Part shown: piece after piece, positions 1 to 11,042 of the stretch | Layout: each line of letters opens with the position of its first letter | How positions within the stretch are numbered: the first letter of the stretch is position 1 | Assembly: GCA_949752795.1 (NCBI GenBank) | Contig: OX457071.1 | Location: 77,155,983 to 77,219,982 of the forward strand | Length of the DNA: 64,000 nt | Source: Hyperoodon ampullatus | Lineage: Eukaryota > Chordata > Mammalia > Artiodactyla > Ziphiidae | Direction: 5' to 3' | Translations under genes and position numbers: made by a program | Notes under the pieces: model-generated | What the model was told of the DNA's origin: nothing | Database searches by the model: none | Seen by the model: only the letters and a program-made list of their open reading frames with translations

Positions 1-243
1 CTCTAATAATTAGCAGTGTTGAGCATTTTTTCACGTGCCTGTTGGCCATCTGTATGTCTTCTTTGAAGAAATGTCTATTTAGATCTTTTGTCCATTTTTT
101 GATTGGATTGTTTGTTTTTTGGGTTATTGAGATGTATGAGCTCTTTGTATATTTTGGCAATTAATTCCTTGTTGGCTGCATCATTCGCAAATATTTGCTC
201 CCATTCCATACGTTGTCTTTTTGTTTATGGTTTCCTTTGCTCT
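1..243 (-). mobile_element. L1 fragment, end of ORF2, reversed
   Basis: Reads as the complement of the last part of L1 ORF2 (the region complementary to the 'CCCATTC..' and 'TTGTCCATTTTTTGAT' stretches). It is degraded and runs off the left edge. Confidence 0.7.
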
Positions 244-1503
244 GAATATTATAATAGATATACTGTAAGTTAAAGTACACATCAAACTTTGAAGACTCAG
301 TGCAAAAAAACAGAAAGTAACTATCTCAATAAATTTTTAATATTGACTACCTGTTGAAATAGTATTTGGAGTTAAGAAAAATATATAATTAAAATCTATT
401 TCACTTTTTTTCATTTTTTCTAATGTGGCTAACTAGAAAACATTTAATTGCATGTGTGATTTGCACTATATTTTTGTGGGTAATGCTTTTCTAGAGACCT
501 TTTCAATAAAATACGTGCAGTAAAATTCACAAGTAAAAAAGAAGGATGTCAATAAGTAAGAAAACAAACAACCGAAGTTTAAAAATGGGCCAAAGACCTT
601 AACAGACATCTCAGCGAAGAAGACATACAGATGGCAATAAGCCTATGAAGAGATGGTCCACATCACGTCATCAGGGAAATGCAAAGTAAAACAATGAGAC
701 ACCACTCCACCCCTACGAGAAGGGCCAAACTCCAGAACACCGACCACACCCAGTGCCAGCGAGGCTGTGGGGCCGCAGGCGCTCTCGTCGCTGTGGCGGG
801 AACGCAGGGTGGTGCAGCCCCTTTGGAGGACGGTTTGTGCCCCCCTCCTCGAAGCTGCCGGCCCGGCCGGGCTCCCAAGTGGCGGTCAAAGTGCCACATT
901 CAGGAACCTGCACACAACAGGCCTGACTGGCTGGAAGCGGGACTGACCAGGGGCACCTCTGTTCTCTGGTGAATCTGTCTCATCAGATAACGAAATGAAG
1001 ATGTTTCAGAGGATTTAAAAGTGGGCTGGAGTAACCTTGAACTACTAACACAGCACGCTCTGTATAGTGATTGTAGTCGTCCCTCTGGATTCACCAAGCT
1101 GTTGAGTTGTAAACGTGAGGGAAAGAGTTCCACGTGAGTGTGACAAGTCAGCATTTGTATTTTACACAATTAAAGGGACAAAATAAATTTTTAAAAAGTC
1201 TTTAAAGGTAAAGAAGAATGTATTGGCCTGAAGGAGTAATTGGCCTAAGAGTAGGGTAACGTTATAATTTCACATTCTCAGCCCTTCCGGCCACCCGTGG
1301 AATCACAGAGCACTCTGTCCTGAGCGTTGTTAGGAGGAGGCCGAGGGAGGGGACCGAGACCCAGGCTTCATGAAGTCACTTTAAGGAAGTGATAGCTACA
1401 GAGTAGAAAACATGACTGAGGCCCAGGGAAGGTGAGGTGCGGGTCGTGGCTAAGAAGGCCAGAGTCTAGCGCACAGCATTCTCTCGAGGGCGGCTGTTAA
1501 GAT
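244..1503. other. Upstream intergenic DNA around the L1 fragment
   Basis: Outside the L1 piece at 551-843 this is AT-rich DNA (244-550) and mixed-composition DNA (844-1503) in which I recognise no gene or repeat. Confidence 0.4.
551..843 (+). mobile_element. L1 ORF2 3' fragment
   Basis: Matches the L1 ORF2 stretch from 'AAAATGGGCCAAAGACC' through 'CATCAGGGAAATGCAAA' and 'GAGACACCACTCCACCCC'. It is old and has stops. Confidence 0.75.
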
Positions 1504-1855
1504 ATTTTTTTATTATTTAATTAAATAATTTTTGGCTGCGTTGTGTCTTCGTTGCCGTGTGCGGGCTTTCTCTAGTTGCGGCGAGCGGGGGCTACTCTTC
1601 GTTGCGGTACACGGGCTTCTCATTGCGGTGGGTTCTCTTGTTACGGAGCACGGGCTCTAGGCACGCGGGCTTCAGTAGTTGTGTCACGTGGGCTCAGTAG
1701 TTGTGGCTCACAGGCTCTAGAGCGCAGGCTCAGTAGCTGTGGCACACAGGCTTAGTTGCTCCGCGGCATGTGGGATCTTCCTGGATCAGGGCTCGAACCC
1801 GTGTCCCCTGCATTGGCAGGCGGCTTCTCAACCACTGCGCCACCAGGGAAGCCCC
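1504..1855 (-). mobile_element. CHR-type SINE, long form
   Basis: On the - strand it begins GGGGCTTCCCTGGTGGCGCA, with the tRNA-like A and B boxes, then the long body with repeated CACAACTACTGA-type units and an A/T-rich tail (left end). This family is confined to whales, hippos and ruminants. Confidence 0.85.
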
Positions 1856-2093
1856 GTAATTCACCTTAAAATACTCCAGTGCAGCTGGTGTGATATCACG
1901 TGTGTGCCAATCAGCTTCACATCTAATTCTGAGAATGTGCAGCCAACCGCCTGCTACCAGCACTAAAACACAGCTCAGCCATCACCGGAGTGAGCCGCCC
2001 ACAAGGCAGCTCAGTCTCCGTTCTGTGTGCTCGGGGAGACGGCTGCACAGCACCTAGGGCCTTCCGGAAAAGGCGACTCATAGGTAGATCAGT

Positions 2094-2574
2094 GCACAAA
2101 TGGACTTATCCACCAAACAGAAACAGAATCACAGACACAGAGAACAGACCTGTGGTCACCAAGAGGGAGGGGGTTGGGGGAGGGACAGACTGGAAAGTTG
2201 GGGTCAGCAGATGCAAACTAGTATCTACAGGATGGATAAACAACAGGGTCCCCCTGTACAGCACAGGGAACTACATTCAATATCCTGGGATAAACCATCA
2301 TGGAAAAGAATATAAAAAGGAACGTATATAGAGACTTTCCTGGAGGTCCAGTGGTTATGACACTGTGCTTCCACTGCAGGGGGCACAGGTTTGATTTCCA
2401 GTCAGGGAACTAAGATCCTATGTGCTGCACGGTGCAGCCAAAAACAGAACTAAAAAAACCAAAAAAAACAAAAAAACAAAAAATGTATATATGTATAACT
2501 GAGTCACTTTGCTGTACAGCAGAAATTAACATTTTAAATCAAACTATACTTCAATAAAAGTTAAAAAAAAAAAA
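2094..2574 (+). mobile_element. L1 3' UTR end, interrupted by a SINE
   Basis: Cetartiodactyl-type L1 3' end with the CAGGGTCCCCCTGTACAGCA and GAGTCACTTTGCTGTACAGC motifs and a terminal AATAAAAG plus A-run. A SINE (2331-2484) splits it. Confidence 0.75.
2331..2484 (+). mobile_element. Old short CHR-type SINE nested in L1
   Basis: A tRNA-derived head (CTTTCCTGGAGGTCCAGTGG, B box GGTTTGATTTCC) and an A-rich tail. The 7-bp repeat GTATATA at 2324-2330 and 2485-2491 is the target duplication in the L1 3' end. Confidence 0.75.
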
Positions 2575-2576
2575 CA

Positions 2577-2897
2577 GATCGGTGGCCACCCGGGGCTCAA
2601 AGTTGCTACGAACAGGCTTAACAAACGTTTTATATCATAGGAAAAGTTCTATATCTTGTCTGTGGTGCCCAGCTTAGATATTTGTCTAAACTCATAGAGG
2701 GGAGTTCCCTGGTGGCCTAGAGGCTAGGACTTGGTGCCTTCACTGCCAAGGGCCTGGGTTCAATTCCTGGTCGGGGAACTGAGATCCCGCAAGCTGCATG
2801 GCCAAAAAATTAAAACAAACAAACAAACTCATAGAACCCTATACTGAAAAGGGAGGTTTTTGCTATATGTAAATTACATTTCAGTAAACTTAAAAAG
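2577..2897 (+). mobile_element. Old L1 (L1M) 3' end, interrupted by a SINE
   Basis: The pieces either side of the SINE at 2699-2824 join into an L1M tail: the 'TTCTATATCTTGTCTGTGGT' and 'AAACTCATAGAAC' motifs, then 'ATGTAAATTACATTTCAGTAAA'. Confidence 0.55.
2699..2824 (+). mobile_element. Old short CHR-type SINE with perfect 11-bp duplication
   Basis: Head GAGTTCCCTGGTGGCCTAGA, B box GGTTCAATTCC, A-rich tail. AAACTCATAGA is repeated at 2688-2698 and 2825-2835. Confidence 0.8.
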
Positions 2898-3117
2898 ACT
2901 GCACAGTCTACATTTCACTGTAAATTTTCAAAAAATCCATTTTGGAATACTGGCGTCTAGTTGATGTCCTGTTGGCACGTTTAGGGGTGCTGGGCTGAGG
3001 CCTGCCACCTGCCCCGAAATGTAGCAGAAGTGAGAGGGAGGGCGGGAAGGTCAGACACAGATGTGCACAGACGTGCAACAAAGTAAATGTGGCAAAACTT
3101 TCAGGTAGCACCAAGGT

Positions 3118-3296
3118 CTGTGGTTCCCTAAGTGCTGTGCCAGACCGGCAGCATAGCCTCACCTGGAAACTTGTTAGAAATGCACATTTTCAGCCCAGAG
3201 CCACTGCTGAATCAGAACTGGAGGGAGGCCCTGCCCTGTGGGTTTTCACAAGCCTCGAAGGTGATTCCGACGCAGGCTGCAGTCTGAGAACCGTTG
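3118..3296 (-). mobile_element. MER5A-like hAT-Charlie element
   Basis: Nearly full-length match to reversed MER5A: TGTGGTTCCCTAAGT start, CACCTGGAAACTTGTTAGAA, CTGAATCAGAACTGG, and a terminal CTGAGAACCGTTGA inverted repeat. Confidence 0.75.
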
Positions 3297-3962
3297 ATTA
3301 GAGGCTGGTGTGTTGGTGTTCGTCGTACGGTTCTTCCGAGTTTTCTGCATGTTTGAAAATCTTCATGACGAATTGTTGGGGCAGAGACTGTGTACGCCTG
3401 GGAGCTGGTCCCCCCCAGCACTGACCCAGGAAGGGACACCCTCAGGGCGGGGCTCTCGCCAGCCCTCCGCTCTCCCGACTCCATCAACAGCCTGGGCTTC
3501 TCTCATCAGCATCCTGGCCGTCCAAAACGGGGTTTTGTGGGTAGAAGTGGTGTCTTGTTACTTAGCGCAATAAATGCCAAAAATGGGCTCGTGTTGGTGA
3601 AATTAAAGGTATTTAAGTAGGGATCGGCCAAACTGCCAGAGCAGGCATGCGAGTGTGGAGGCCCGTGGCCTGTGCCCCCTCAGGCTGGGCCTGGGGCGGG
3701 GCCTCATGGGGGCTCAGCCTTTGCATCTCAGGAATGTTGCATCTGCGGGTGTGGGGCAGACAGACTTATGGGCAGAGGACTGAGAGCTGGCACTTCTTTG
3801 AGCCTCCAGAACAGGTTGTAGGAACTATTCTGTGCCTGCGTTCTAACCAGTGTCTCATAAATGCCTGTTTGTATCTGAATCCAGTCTGAGACTCACTTTC
3901 ATTTTGACCCAGGGGTGAGATGTGGGTGGGCCTCACTACAACCACTTCAAAATTCTGTGTCT
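3297..3962. other. Intergenic DNA between MER5A and the next SINE
   Basis: No gene is recognised. A short motif at about 3343-3383 (TGTTTGAAAATCTTCATGA) recurs at 26553-26594 and is probably a degraded L1M 3' end in both places. The rest is mixed-composition DNA without clear features. Confidence 0.4.
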
Positions 3963-4241
3963 GGGGCTCCCCTGGGGGCGCAGAGTTTGAGAACCCGCCT
4001 GCCAGTGCAGGGGACACGGGGTCGAGCCCTGGCCCGGGAAGATCCCACACGCCGCGGAGCAACAAAGCCCGTGCGCCACAACTACTGAGTCTGCGCTCTA
4101 GAGCCCGTGAGCCACAACTACTGAAGCCCGCGTGCCGCAATAAGAGAAGCCACTGCAATGAGAAGCCCGCACGCTGCAACAAAGAGCAGCCCCGCTCGCC
4201 GCAACTAGAGAAAGCCCGCTCGCAGCCAAAAAAAAAAAAAT
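3963..4241 (+). mobile_element. CHR-type SINE, long form
   Basis: Starts CTCCCCTGGGGGCGCAGAG, has B box GGGTCGAGCCCT, repeated CCACAACTACTGA units and a poly-A tail of 13 bases. Confidence 0.85.
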
Positions 4242-4670
4242 GTTCTGGCAGCCGTCACCCCCCAGAGGAACAGAGGGGCTGTGTGTGGCCACGTGAGCTC
4301 AGACCAGGCGTAGCAGCAGCGGCCAGATCACTGGATAGCTGGAGAGGTTAGGAAATGTCACGTGGTTGCCTGACCACAAGTTCAGCCATTGGCCGTCAGT
4401 ACTTCAAGAATTCCTTCTTAATTGGTTATTGCAGGCATCTATGGCTTCTAGACTTTCTTTGATTCCTGGTTAGCCTTCATTACAGCCTTCTTTTGTTAGC
4501 AGGACTTGTCCTTTTTCCCCAAATTTTGCAAAATAGTTACTGATTACTCCAGAAAGCTCATTCCACATGGAAGGAAATCTAATGACGTGAGATGTACTGT
4601 GATCACCCCTAACATTTCACTCTGCATTGAGCCTCTTTCCAGGCTGGCCCTTCCTGCAGGGGATACTAGT

Positions 4671-5165
4671 CCAGGGCTCATCACCTGAGGGTCACAGATC
4701 CCAAAAGTCTGTGGATCGAACTCAAGAGGCTTGTGAACTTGCACGGGGAAAAGTTAGTCTTTATCTTCTCCAACTTCGAACTGAAACTTAGCATTTCCTT
4801 CCAGTTACAAATGTGGGCAGCACGATACAGGCAGGCTAGCAGAACCTGTGCCTTTGTCTCCAGTAGAAATCAGAGATATTTTCACATCACATGACAATTT
4901 TGTAGTTATTCTTGAAAGACCATTTATGGTCATCACTGCTTCAAAACTAGGGAAGTTGTCAGATCTGCCAACCTATCTTAATGCATGAATGAAGAAACAC
5001 ATATATTACTATATCATCAGATTTCTAAAATATTTGATCACTGTATTTCAATAAAACTGGTTTCCTTTGGAATCATATGTATTTTATTTTATGCCTTAGA
5101 AAATATTCTGAGAAGGAGTCCACTGGCTTCCCCAGACTGTTAAAGAAGTTCCTGGCTCAAAAAAG
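4671..5165. mobile_element. Non-autonomous DNA transposon relic (probably hAT-Charlie)
   Basis: The left end, CAGGGCTCATCACCTGAGGG, resembles the hAT-Charlie terminus (CAGGGGTTCTTAACCTGGGG). The interior has the familiar AAATATTTGATCACTGTATT and GGTTTCCTTTGGAATC stretches, and the right end is CTCAAAAAAGATGAA. The exact family is not resolved. Confidence 0.5.
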
Positions 5166-7892
5166 ATGAAAAAAATCCTGCTTAGCCAGATTGAGAGATG
5201 TTATTTATTTCTGAAATTTATTTCTGAAACATGTGAGGGTTGGAAACCCACCCCCACCATGGCTCTCAGGGCACTGCCAGCCCGACTTCAACAATTGCTT
5301 GGAATTCAAAGGAGCTGACGGGAGGGGAGGTGGCCAAGGGCAGGGCAGTGGAAACAACACTTGCTTAGGGACCAGCCCTCCCATCTGGGCCTGGGGATTT
5401 GCTGGTATTTCATCATCACGGTGACAGCCTTTGCTCTTAAAGATAATAATCTTCAAATTCCTCAGTTTTGGTGTGAGCCTCAGTATTTTCAGTGGCTCCA
5501 AAACAAAAGTAGATTTACTGCAAATGTACTGCATAGTTTTCAGTGAAGCTCAACCTTGGCCCGTCGTACAGAAACGCATGAAACGGCCCCTGCTTTGCTG
5601 GCTATAAAACCCAACTGGAAGCTGTTCCAAGCTCAGGAGGAAGATGGTTGTTTAATAAAGAGGAACAGGAGGAGAGAGCCCTGTCAACTCTCTTAGAGAC
5701 GGTGAGAAGACGGGCACTGGCCACCGGCACGCTCTGGTCATAGTACACAGGGAGCCAGATCTGGATTTGAAACCTGGCTTAGCCACTTACTAACTAGACT
5801 TGGGGCAAATTAAAGTCTTTGAGCCTCCTTTTCGTCTCTGTGAAATGCAGTTTATCAGTGGATATTTTAACTTTCACTGATTTCCGCTCAACTACACCAC
5901 TTCCACCAAAAAAAGGCTGTGAAGCCAAGCATAAATGGCTGAGCCCGTTTTGAAACCAGTATTCCACTTGTTAATGCCTTTTGTCCTATCATGTACCACG
6001 TGTTTAAGAATAAATTGTCTTCAAACCAAATGTCAGTCAACTGTGCAACGTCACACAAACCAATTTTTTGTCTTTTACATGGAAATAACAGTTCAATAGT
6101 AGCAGATACTTTTTTTAGAATACAATAAGAAAAAATATTTAATTCTTCCTTCTAGATCAGGGGGGTGAAATGATAGGTCTCTGAGCCTAACTCTCGGGAA
6201 CTATCTTAAAATCGTGTTTCCAAGCCCCCAGGCCTCTCACCAGAGCGGGCCCCCTAGCACCTCTTTGTGTTTGCCACAGCTGCCCGCATTTGAACTTCAG
6301 ATTCCAGCTGTGATACCCCGTGAGCATTCAGCCCTTGCTCTGTTAGTCTATTCCTTTGAACTCCTGTCCTGATGCTGCTCTGTAAATAGCGCCCCGTTAT
6401 GATTCCTCTTCCACGCGGGTGGCGGGGTGTCCCTTCATCAGTCCTTTGTGTTCATTCTCTTCGAGCCCTTGGCACAGAAGTGCTCAGCGGACACTACCGG
6501 CTGCCACGCAGTCCTGTCCCACCATAGTCAACAGCGCACCCACGGAAACGGAGTGTTACACGACTATGGGATCCTGGGCCTTTTAAACAATACAGTAACC
6601 TGCGTCACCCAGACCTGTGCTCAGTGTTTAGCATTGGAATCACAAAGGTAACTTCAAATATGAAACCTATTCTCAGCTGAGCAGAAAAGTACTTGTTTTT
6701 CACACAGATGAACCCCGTGCACCAGTGTTTTGCCAGCTGTGCTCTTTGCGGCGCTTACGTGTGATGACCTCACTGCACAGGAACGCCCAGCACTGCCAGG
6801 GAATTATCAGGGCTGAGCCCCTTGGACTGGTGTCTGGGCTCAGGTGGCCCACGTGGCACTTTAGACCATGCCCGTTAGGAGAGCTGTTTCCTGGAAGCGA
6901 AAGGGCAGCTTCCTCCACGCAGTCCTCACGGTGGGGGTATTGCTCCTCTTGGGGAAGAAACTGAAGTCAGCTGACCATCTCTCTTCACCCCTAGTCTCAG
7001 GTTCCTGACATTCTGGGAGGTTTTCAGTGACACATTCCGATGGGCGTGTGACCTGCCCACACGGGGTGTGGCCTCGGAGTCCCCCTCTGAACCAGCCTGA
7101 CCTCCGTTTCCAGCTGAGATCAAGGCCATTTTGTGTGTGTGCACGCGTGCGTGTGTGTTTGGCAGACGATAGGGCTCGACTTTGATCAATTCAGCTAATT
7201 ATGCAGTGAGTGTAAAAACCCTCAACAAAAGGTGGGGTGGTGACGAAACACTCTCGGATGTCAGGAAGTCCAAAGTCGTCTGCAGACTCCCCGTCTAACG
7301 TGTAAACCCCACGTTTCTTCTCTTTGCATAACAGCATTGAAAGAAAACGAGGACTGTCCCTGAACCAGAGCCCTGAATTTCAGAGGCCGTCCGTAACATG
7401 TCGCTCTGCTTTCACCAACCAAAATACTTGTCAGGCCTTAAAATGGCTGAGAATTAATTCCACAGCTGGCAGTTGTGATGTCCACCCTGCGGTATTCCTT
7501 CCTGAGGTTAGGGAAATTCCATTCAAAGTCCCCAGATTCTTCTGTTTTTTTCAGTATGTACAGCATGTAGAATTTAATATAGCTCAATAGTTTTACAAAA
7601 CAAAATTCACTCTCTATAGGATGTTGGTCACAAAATCATCATAAATGCCTTTTTTAGATTTTCTGATCATGATTCCTAAGAATGCACAGCTATGGGCTGT
7701 AACTGGGAGCAGACGGCGCTGTTACCTTCTGTCGAAATTCACTTCCCTCCCCAAATGTGACATTAAGAATTTGATTCATTAGATGGAAAACTGACAGAAA
7801 GATTATTGGCTTTACCCTCCCTTCTAAATAAGACGTTCTTTTCCCTCTTGATATTTGGTAAGCTCCAGCTCTTCAGGATTTTTCCTTGGATA
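5166..7892. other. Intergenic DNA, little recognisable
   Basis: A MIR fragment lies at 5750-5862. An alternating purine-pyrimidine run (TGTGTGTGTGCACGCGTGCG, about 7132-7160) could adopt Z-DNA. I see no gene, RNA gene or conserved promoter in the rest. Confidence 0.4.
5750..5862 (-). mobile_element. MIR fragment
   Basis: Reversed MIR core: GATTTGAAACCTGGCTTAGC, CACTTACTAACTAGAC, then GAGCCTCCTTTTCGTCTCTG. Confidence 0.65.
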
Positions 7893-8098
7893 AAAGTTTC
7901 AACGAACACCTGCCGTACGCTGGGGACTTCACACGTATGTCTCTTTCATTTGGTTCTCATGACACCATGGGACAGATGTGAATCCCTACTCTGTAAAGGA
8001 GGAAACCAGGGCTGTGAAAAGTTCCAAGAAACTGGGTCAAGATCTCATTACTGACCAGAGCCGTTGGCTCCAAAGGCTGGGTCTTTCTAGTCCACTCA
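7893..8098 (+). mobile_element. MIR element
   Basis: MIR-like sequence: ACACCTGCCGTACGCTGGGG, CTCATGACACCATGGGACAG, AAAGGAGGAAACCAGGGCTG and a degraded TCAAGATCTCATTACTGACC. Confidence 0.6.
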
Positions 8099-8282
8099 GC
8101 TGCCTCCTGGACCAGAGGTCATGTGCTTGCAATCCAGGATCAGGGAAGGCTTCCCGGAGGAGGTGGCGGGATGGAATGAGCTGATTCAAGATCAGGGTGA
8201 TGGAGCTTTCAGAGCAACGAGTGGGAAAAAGAATTAAGGATCAGAATCACAAGGAAAATAATTAGAAACACAACGTACACAT

Positions 8283-8420
8283 AGCATTCCTGGGCACCTG
8301 CTAATCACCCCGTTGGACAGCAGTTAACTGAAATCGTTCTACCACATTTGTTGGTCACTGCCCACGTGCCAGCCCCTGTTCTCGGCGCTGAGGATGGAAC
8401 TAAGGCTGAATGGTTCCAGC
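8283..8420 (+). mobile_element. MIR/L2-like fragment
   Basis: TTTGTTGGTCACTGCCCACG followed by TGCCAGCCCCTGTTCTCGGC is a degraded version of the 'ATTGAGCACCTACTATGTGCC' family core. Confidence 0.35.
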
Positions 8421-8588
8421 GCTGTTGGCCGCAGTGGGGTAAGGCCTCTCCTTCCTTCGCCTTCACCCACTAATCCATCCACCCCTGCCTTTTCCAGGAG
8501 CCTCGGAAGCACGTCCGGAACGCAAAGCTCAGACAGAAGCCTGGCAGTGGAGCAGCGCGAGGAGGTCTGTCTGTCCTGAGCTGTCACG

Positions 8589-8634
8589 TGGGGGGGGTAG
8601 GGGGGGTGGGGTTGGTGGGGGGGGTGTTGCGGGA
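8589..8634 (+). other. G-run cluster with quadruplex potential
   Basis: Five or more runs of four to nine Gs are separated by one to five bases at the edge of the CpG island, a pattern that readily forms a G-quadruplex in single strands. Confidence 0.55.
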
Positions 8635-8635
8635 A

Positions 8636-9070
8636 AGGACCCGCCGGCGCCTGACCAGATCCCGGTCCACTGGTCCACTGTCTGCGCCTTTGACCGCGCC
8701 TGGCCGCCTAGGCCCGGCCCCGGCTCCGCGCCCCCGCACCCGCCTTGCCCACATCCCATTGGCATCCCGTCCCTGGGGATGGGGGAGGGCTCTTCCCAGC
8801 TACCTTGGCTCCACGCGGCCCGGGAACAGGCGCCCCAGGGTGGGGACAGAGCCCGAGGGGCCACCGGCCGCGGAAGGAGCGGGCGCCCGCGACTCTGGCC
8901 CGTCCCCTCCCTCTACGCCTCGCTGGCCTCCGCGCACCGCCCCGTCGGGTAAGACTCGGAACCAGCCCGCCCGCCAGAGTTTGGTTTCCAGATGGGTTTT
9001 GTTTCCTCAGCAAAGTGTTTTCTCAAAAACGGACTCTGCAAATTTCTAGGCGAGTCGCGCCTGCCGCCGC
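8636..9070. promoter_or_regulatory. Isolated CpG island 12 kb upstream of LATS2
   Basis: CpG dinucleotides are dense over about 430 bp (roughly 35 in the first 330), while the DNA on both sides is CpG-poor. An inverted CCAAT box (ATTGG, 8758-8762) and a splice-donor match (CGG then GTAAGA, junction at 8948/8949) on the + strand suggest a possible promoter with a first exon. No conserved coding frame is seen. The open frames on both strands are compositional. Confidence 0.5.
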
Positions 9071-9254
9071 GGGTCAGATATGGTTCCTTCCTCGGGGGGC
9101 CTCACCTGGTGGTCCTCGCAGGTACCTGCACCTCCTGAGCCGCTTGGCAACCCTGAGGCCAAGCTGGGCCCATCGCCCATCAGCAGCCCCCTCGTCCTCC
9201 GAGCCCGCAGCTGTGGTTGGCGGAGGCTTCCGACAAAGGACGCGACAGCAAATA

Positions 9255-9538
9255 CCGGGGCTCTGCGGGCGACCCCATGTCCCTCACAACTGCTGCCATA
9301 GGGCAAAAGCAGCCACAGACAGCACCAAATGGGTGCGCGTCACTGTGTCCCCCAAAAGCTTCATTCACAGACACTGAAATACGGATTGCATATAATTTTC
9401 ACGAGTCATGAAATATTCTTTTTCTGATTTTCTCCCCCAATCATTGAAAAATGCAGACACCATTCTTAGCTCACGGACCACATAAGAACCTGTGGTGGGA
9501 CAGACCTGGCCCGTGGGTCACGGTTTGCTGACCCCTTG
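9255..9538. mobile_element. Non-autonomous DNA transposon relic ending GCTGACCCCTTG
   Basis: Matches a common mammalian element through CTCACAACTGCTGCCATAGG, GCAAAAGCAGCCACAGACAG, AGACACCATTCTTAGCTCAC and the end GGTTTGCTGACCCCTTG. I recognise the sequence but not the family name with certainty. Confidence 0.55.
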
Positions 9539-9554
9539 TACAGAGTGAGCTGTG

Positions 9555-9912
9555 TTCCTGCAGAATTCCTGTTGGAGTCCTCAGCCCCAGGACCGCAGAC
9601 TGTGACCTCGTTTGGAGAGAGGGTCCTTGCAGAGGAAGTCAAGCTGGAATGAGGTCTCTAGGGCGGGCCCTAGGCCACATGATTATGTGTCCGTACACAC
9701 AGGGGAAGTCTGAACACAGACACAGAGGAAAGTGCTGTGGAGACCCCTGCGGCCACTGAAGCTGGGAGAGTGGCCTGGCACACACTGTCCCATGGCCATC
9801 AGTGGGACCCAGCCCTGCGGACACCTTGATGGCACACCGCCAGCCTCCAGGACTGAGAGCCAGGAATGTCCGTCGTTTGAGCCCCCAGCGCGTGGTGCTC
9901 TGTTAGACGGCC
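9555..9912 (+). mobile_element. MLT1-like (ERVL-MaLR) LTR relic
   Basis: Retains GTGACCTCGTTTGGAGAGAG, GGTCCTTGCAGAGGAAGTCA, GGGCGGGCCCTAGGCC, GGACACCTTGATGGC, CCTCCAGGACTGAGAG and GTTTGAGCCCCCAGCG in the order expected for a solo LTR of this ancient retroviral group. It has no coding content. Confidence 0.6.
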
Positions 9913-10237
9913 CCGCAAACCGCTCCAGCCCTGGCCTCCACTCTTCCCCACCAGCCCTGCCATCCGCTGTCCACACAGAGGTGTCCAGAGGCCATGTCCC
10001 CCCTCAGCGTGGAACGTCGCAGTGACTCCCGTTGCTCTTGGGTACATGAGCCGCACCGCCTTGCCCCTCCTGGAGGCCCAGCGGCACTTGCGCTTCCTCC
10101 ACGGCACCTCTCAGGGCTGTGTGATGACCACTCCTTCCTGGGCCCCTTCTGCCGTAAAAATTACACTTCTATTTATACCTGAGTATAATCCAGGCTGGAC
10201 TTACTGTTATACATTCATTGTTAGTACATTCACATTT
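9913..10237. other. Unique intergenic DNA
   Basis: No recognisable feature; moderately GC-rich and then AT-rich approaching the SINE. Confidence 0.4.
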
Positions 10238-10250
10238 TTCTTCTGATTTT

Positions 10251-10458
10251 TTTTCTTTTTTTTTTTGCGGTACGTGGGCCTCTCACTGTTGTGGCCTCTC
10301 CCGTTGCGGAGCACAGGCTCCGGACGCGCAGGCTCAGCGGCCATGGTTCACGGGCCCAGCCGCTCCGTGGCATGTGGGATCCTCCCGGACCGGGGCACGA
10401 ACCCGTGTCCCCTGCATCGGCAGATGGACTCTCAACCACTGCGCCACCAGGGAAGCCC
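10251..10458 (-). mobile_element. CHR-type SINE, short form, with 13-bp duplication
   Basis: On the - strand: GGGCTTCCCTGGTGGCGCAG start, GGTTCGTGCCCCGGTCC, then the GC-rich GCGCGTCCGGAGCCTGTG body and TACCGCAAAAAA tail. TTCTTCTGATTTT flanks it at 10238-10250 and 10459-10471, so the insertion is relatively young. Confidence 0.9.
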
Positions 10459-10944
10459 TTCTTCTGATTTTAAAACAGTCAAAATTAAAACATTTCTGTG
10501 GGCCCTGGGCCTGAGGGTGAGGCTCACGGGGGATGTGGGGGGATCCAGGTCACCAGCGTCCTCCCTCATGCTGGCCCCTCCAACTAAACATACCGCTCAG
10601 TGAAAACAGTACTGCTCTGCAAAAGCAGCTTGCGGATAAGTCCCCACCCTTACTCAAGCCGACTGGGGGTCCCACCAGTGCCACCAAGAGGGAGGCTGTT
10701 TGGTGAAGAAAATGGAGGGGTGCCATCCAGCAAGAGCGGTGAAAGCTTCCCCCCTAGGCATCCTGTCCCCCAACCCCAAGCAGACTCTCCAGCCTCAGGG
10801 CCTAGGATGCTGCGTTTGCCCGCCCTCCCTGCCCTGTGCCTGGCTAGCGCCCCTCCCTCTGGCGCTCAGAGGCCACTTCCTGGGGAAGGCCAGACCCCAC
10901 GTGATTTGGTTGGAAGTTCACCACCTGGAGGCTGTAAATTCTAC

Positions 10945-11042
10945 GATGACAGGGTCCTGTCTGGTTTGCTCACCATTGTGATCTCAGCATCCAGCACTGT
11001 GCCTGGAATTCAGCACACATGTGGTGGATGAATGAACGAAAA
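10945..11042 (+). mobile_element. L2 3' end fragment
   Basis: GACAGGGTCCTGTCTGGTTT, ATCCAGCACTGTGCCTGGAA and GGTGGATGAATGAACGAA match the L2 terminus. Confidence 0.6.

Noticed and set aside
10251..10458. tRNA genes suggested by A- and B-box-like sequences in several places
   Set aside because: These are the tRNA-derived heads of CHR SINEs; the rest of the tRNA fold is not kept and the SINE body follows.
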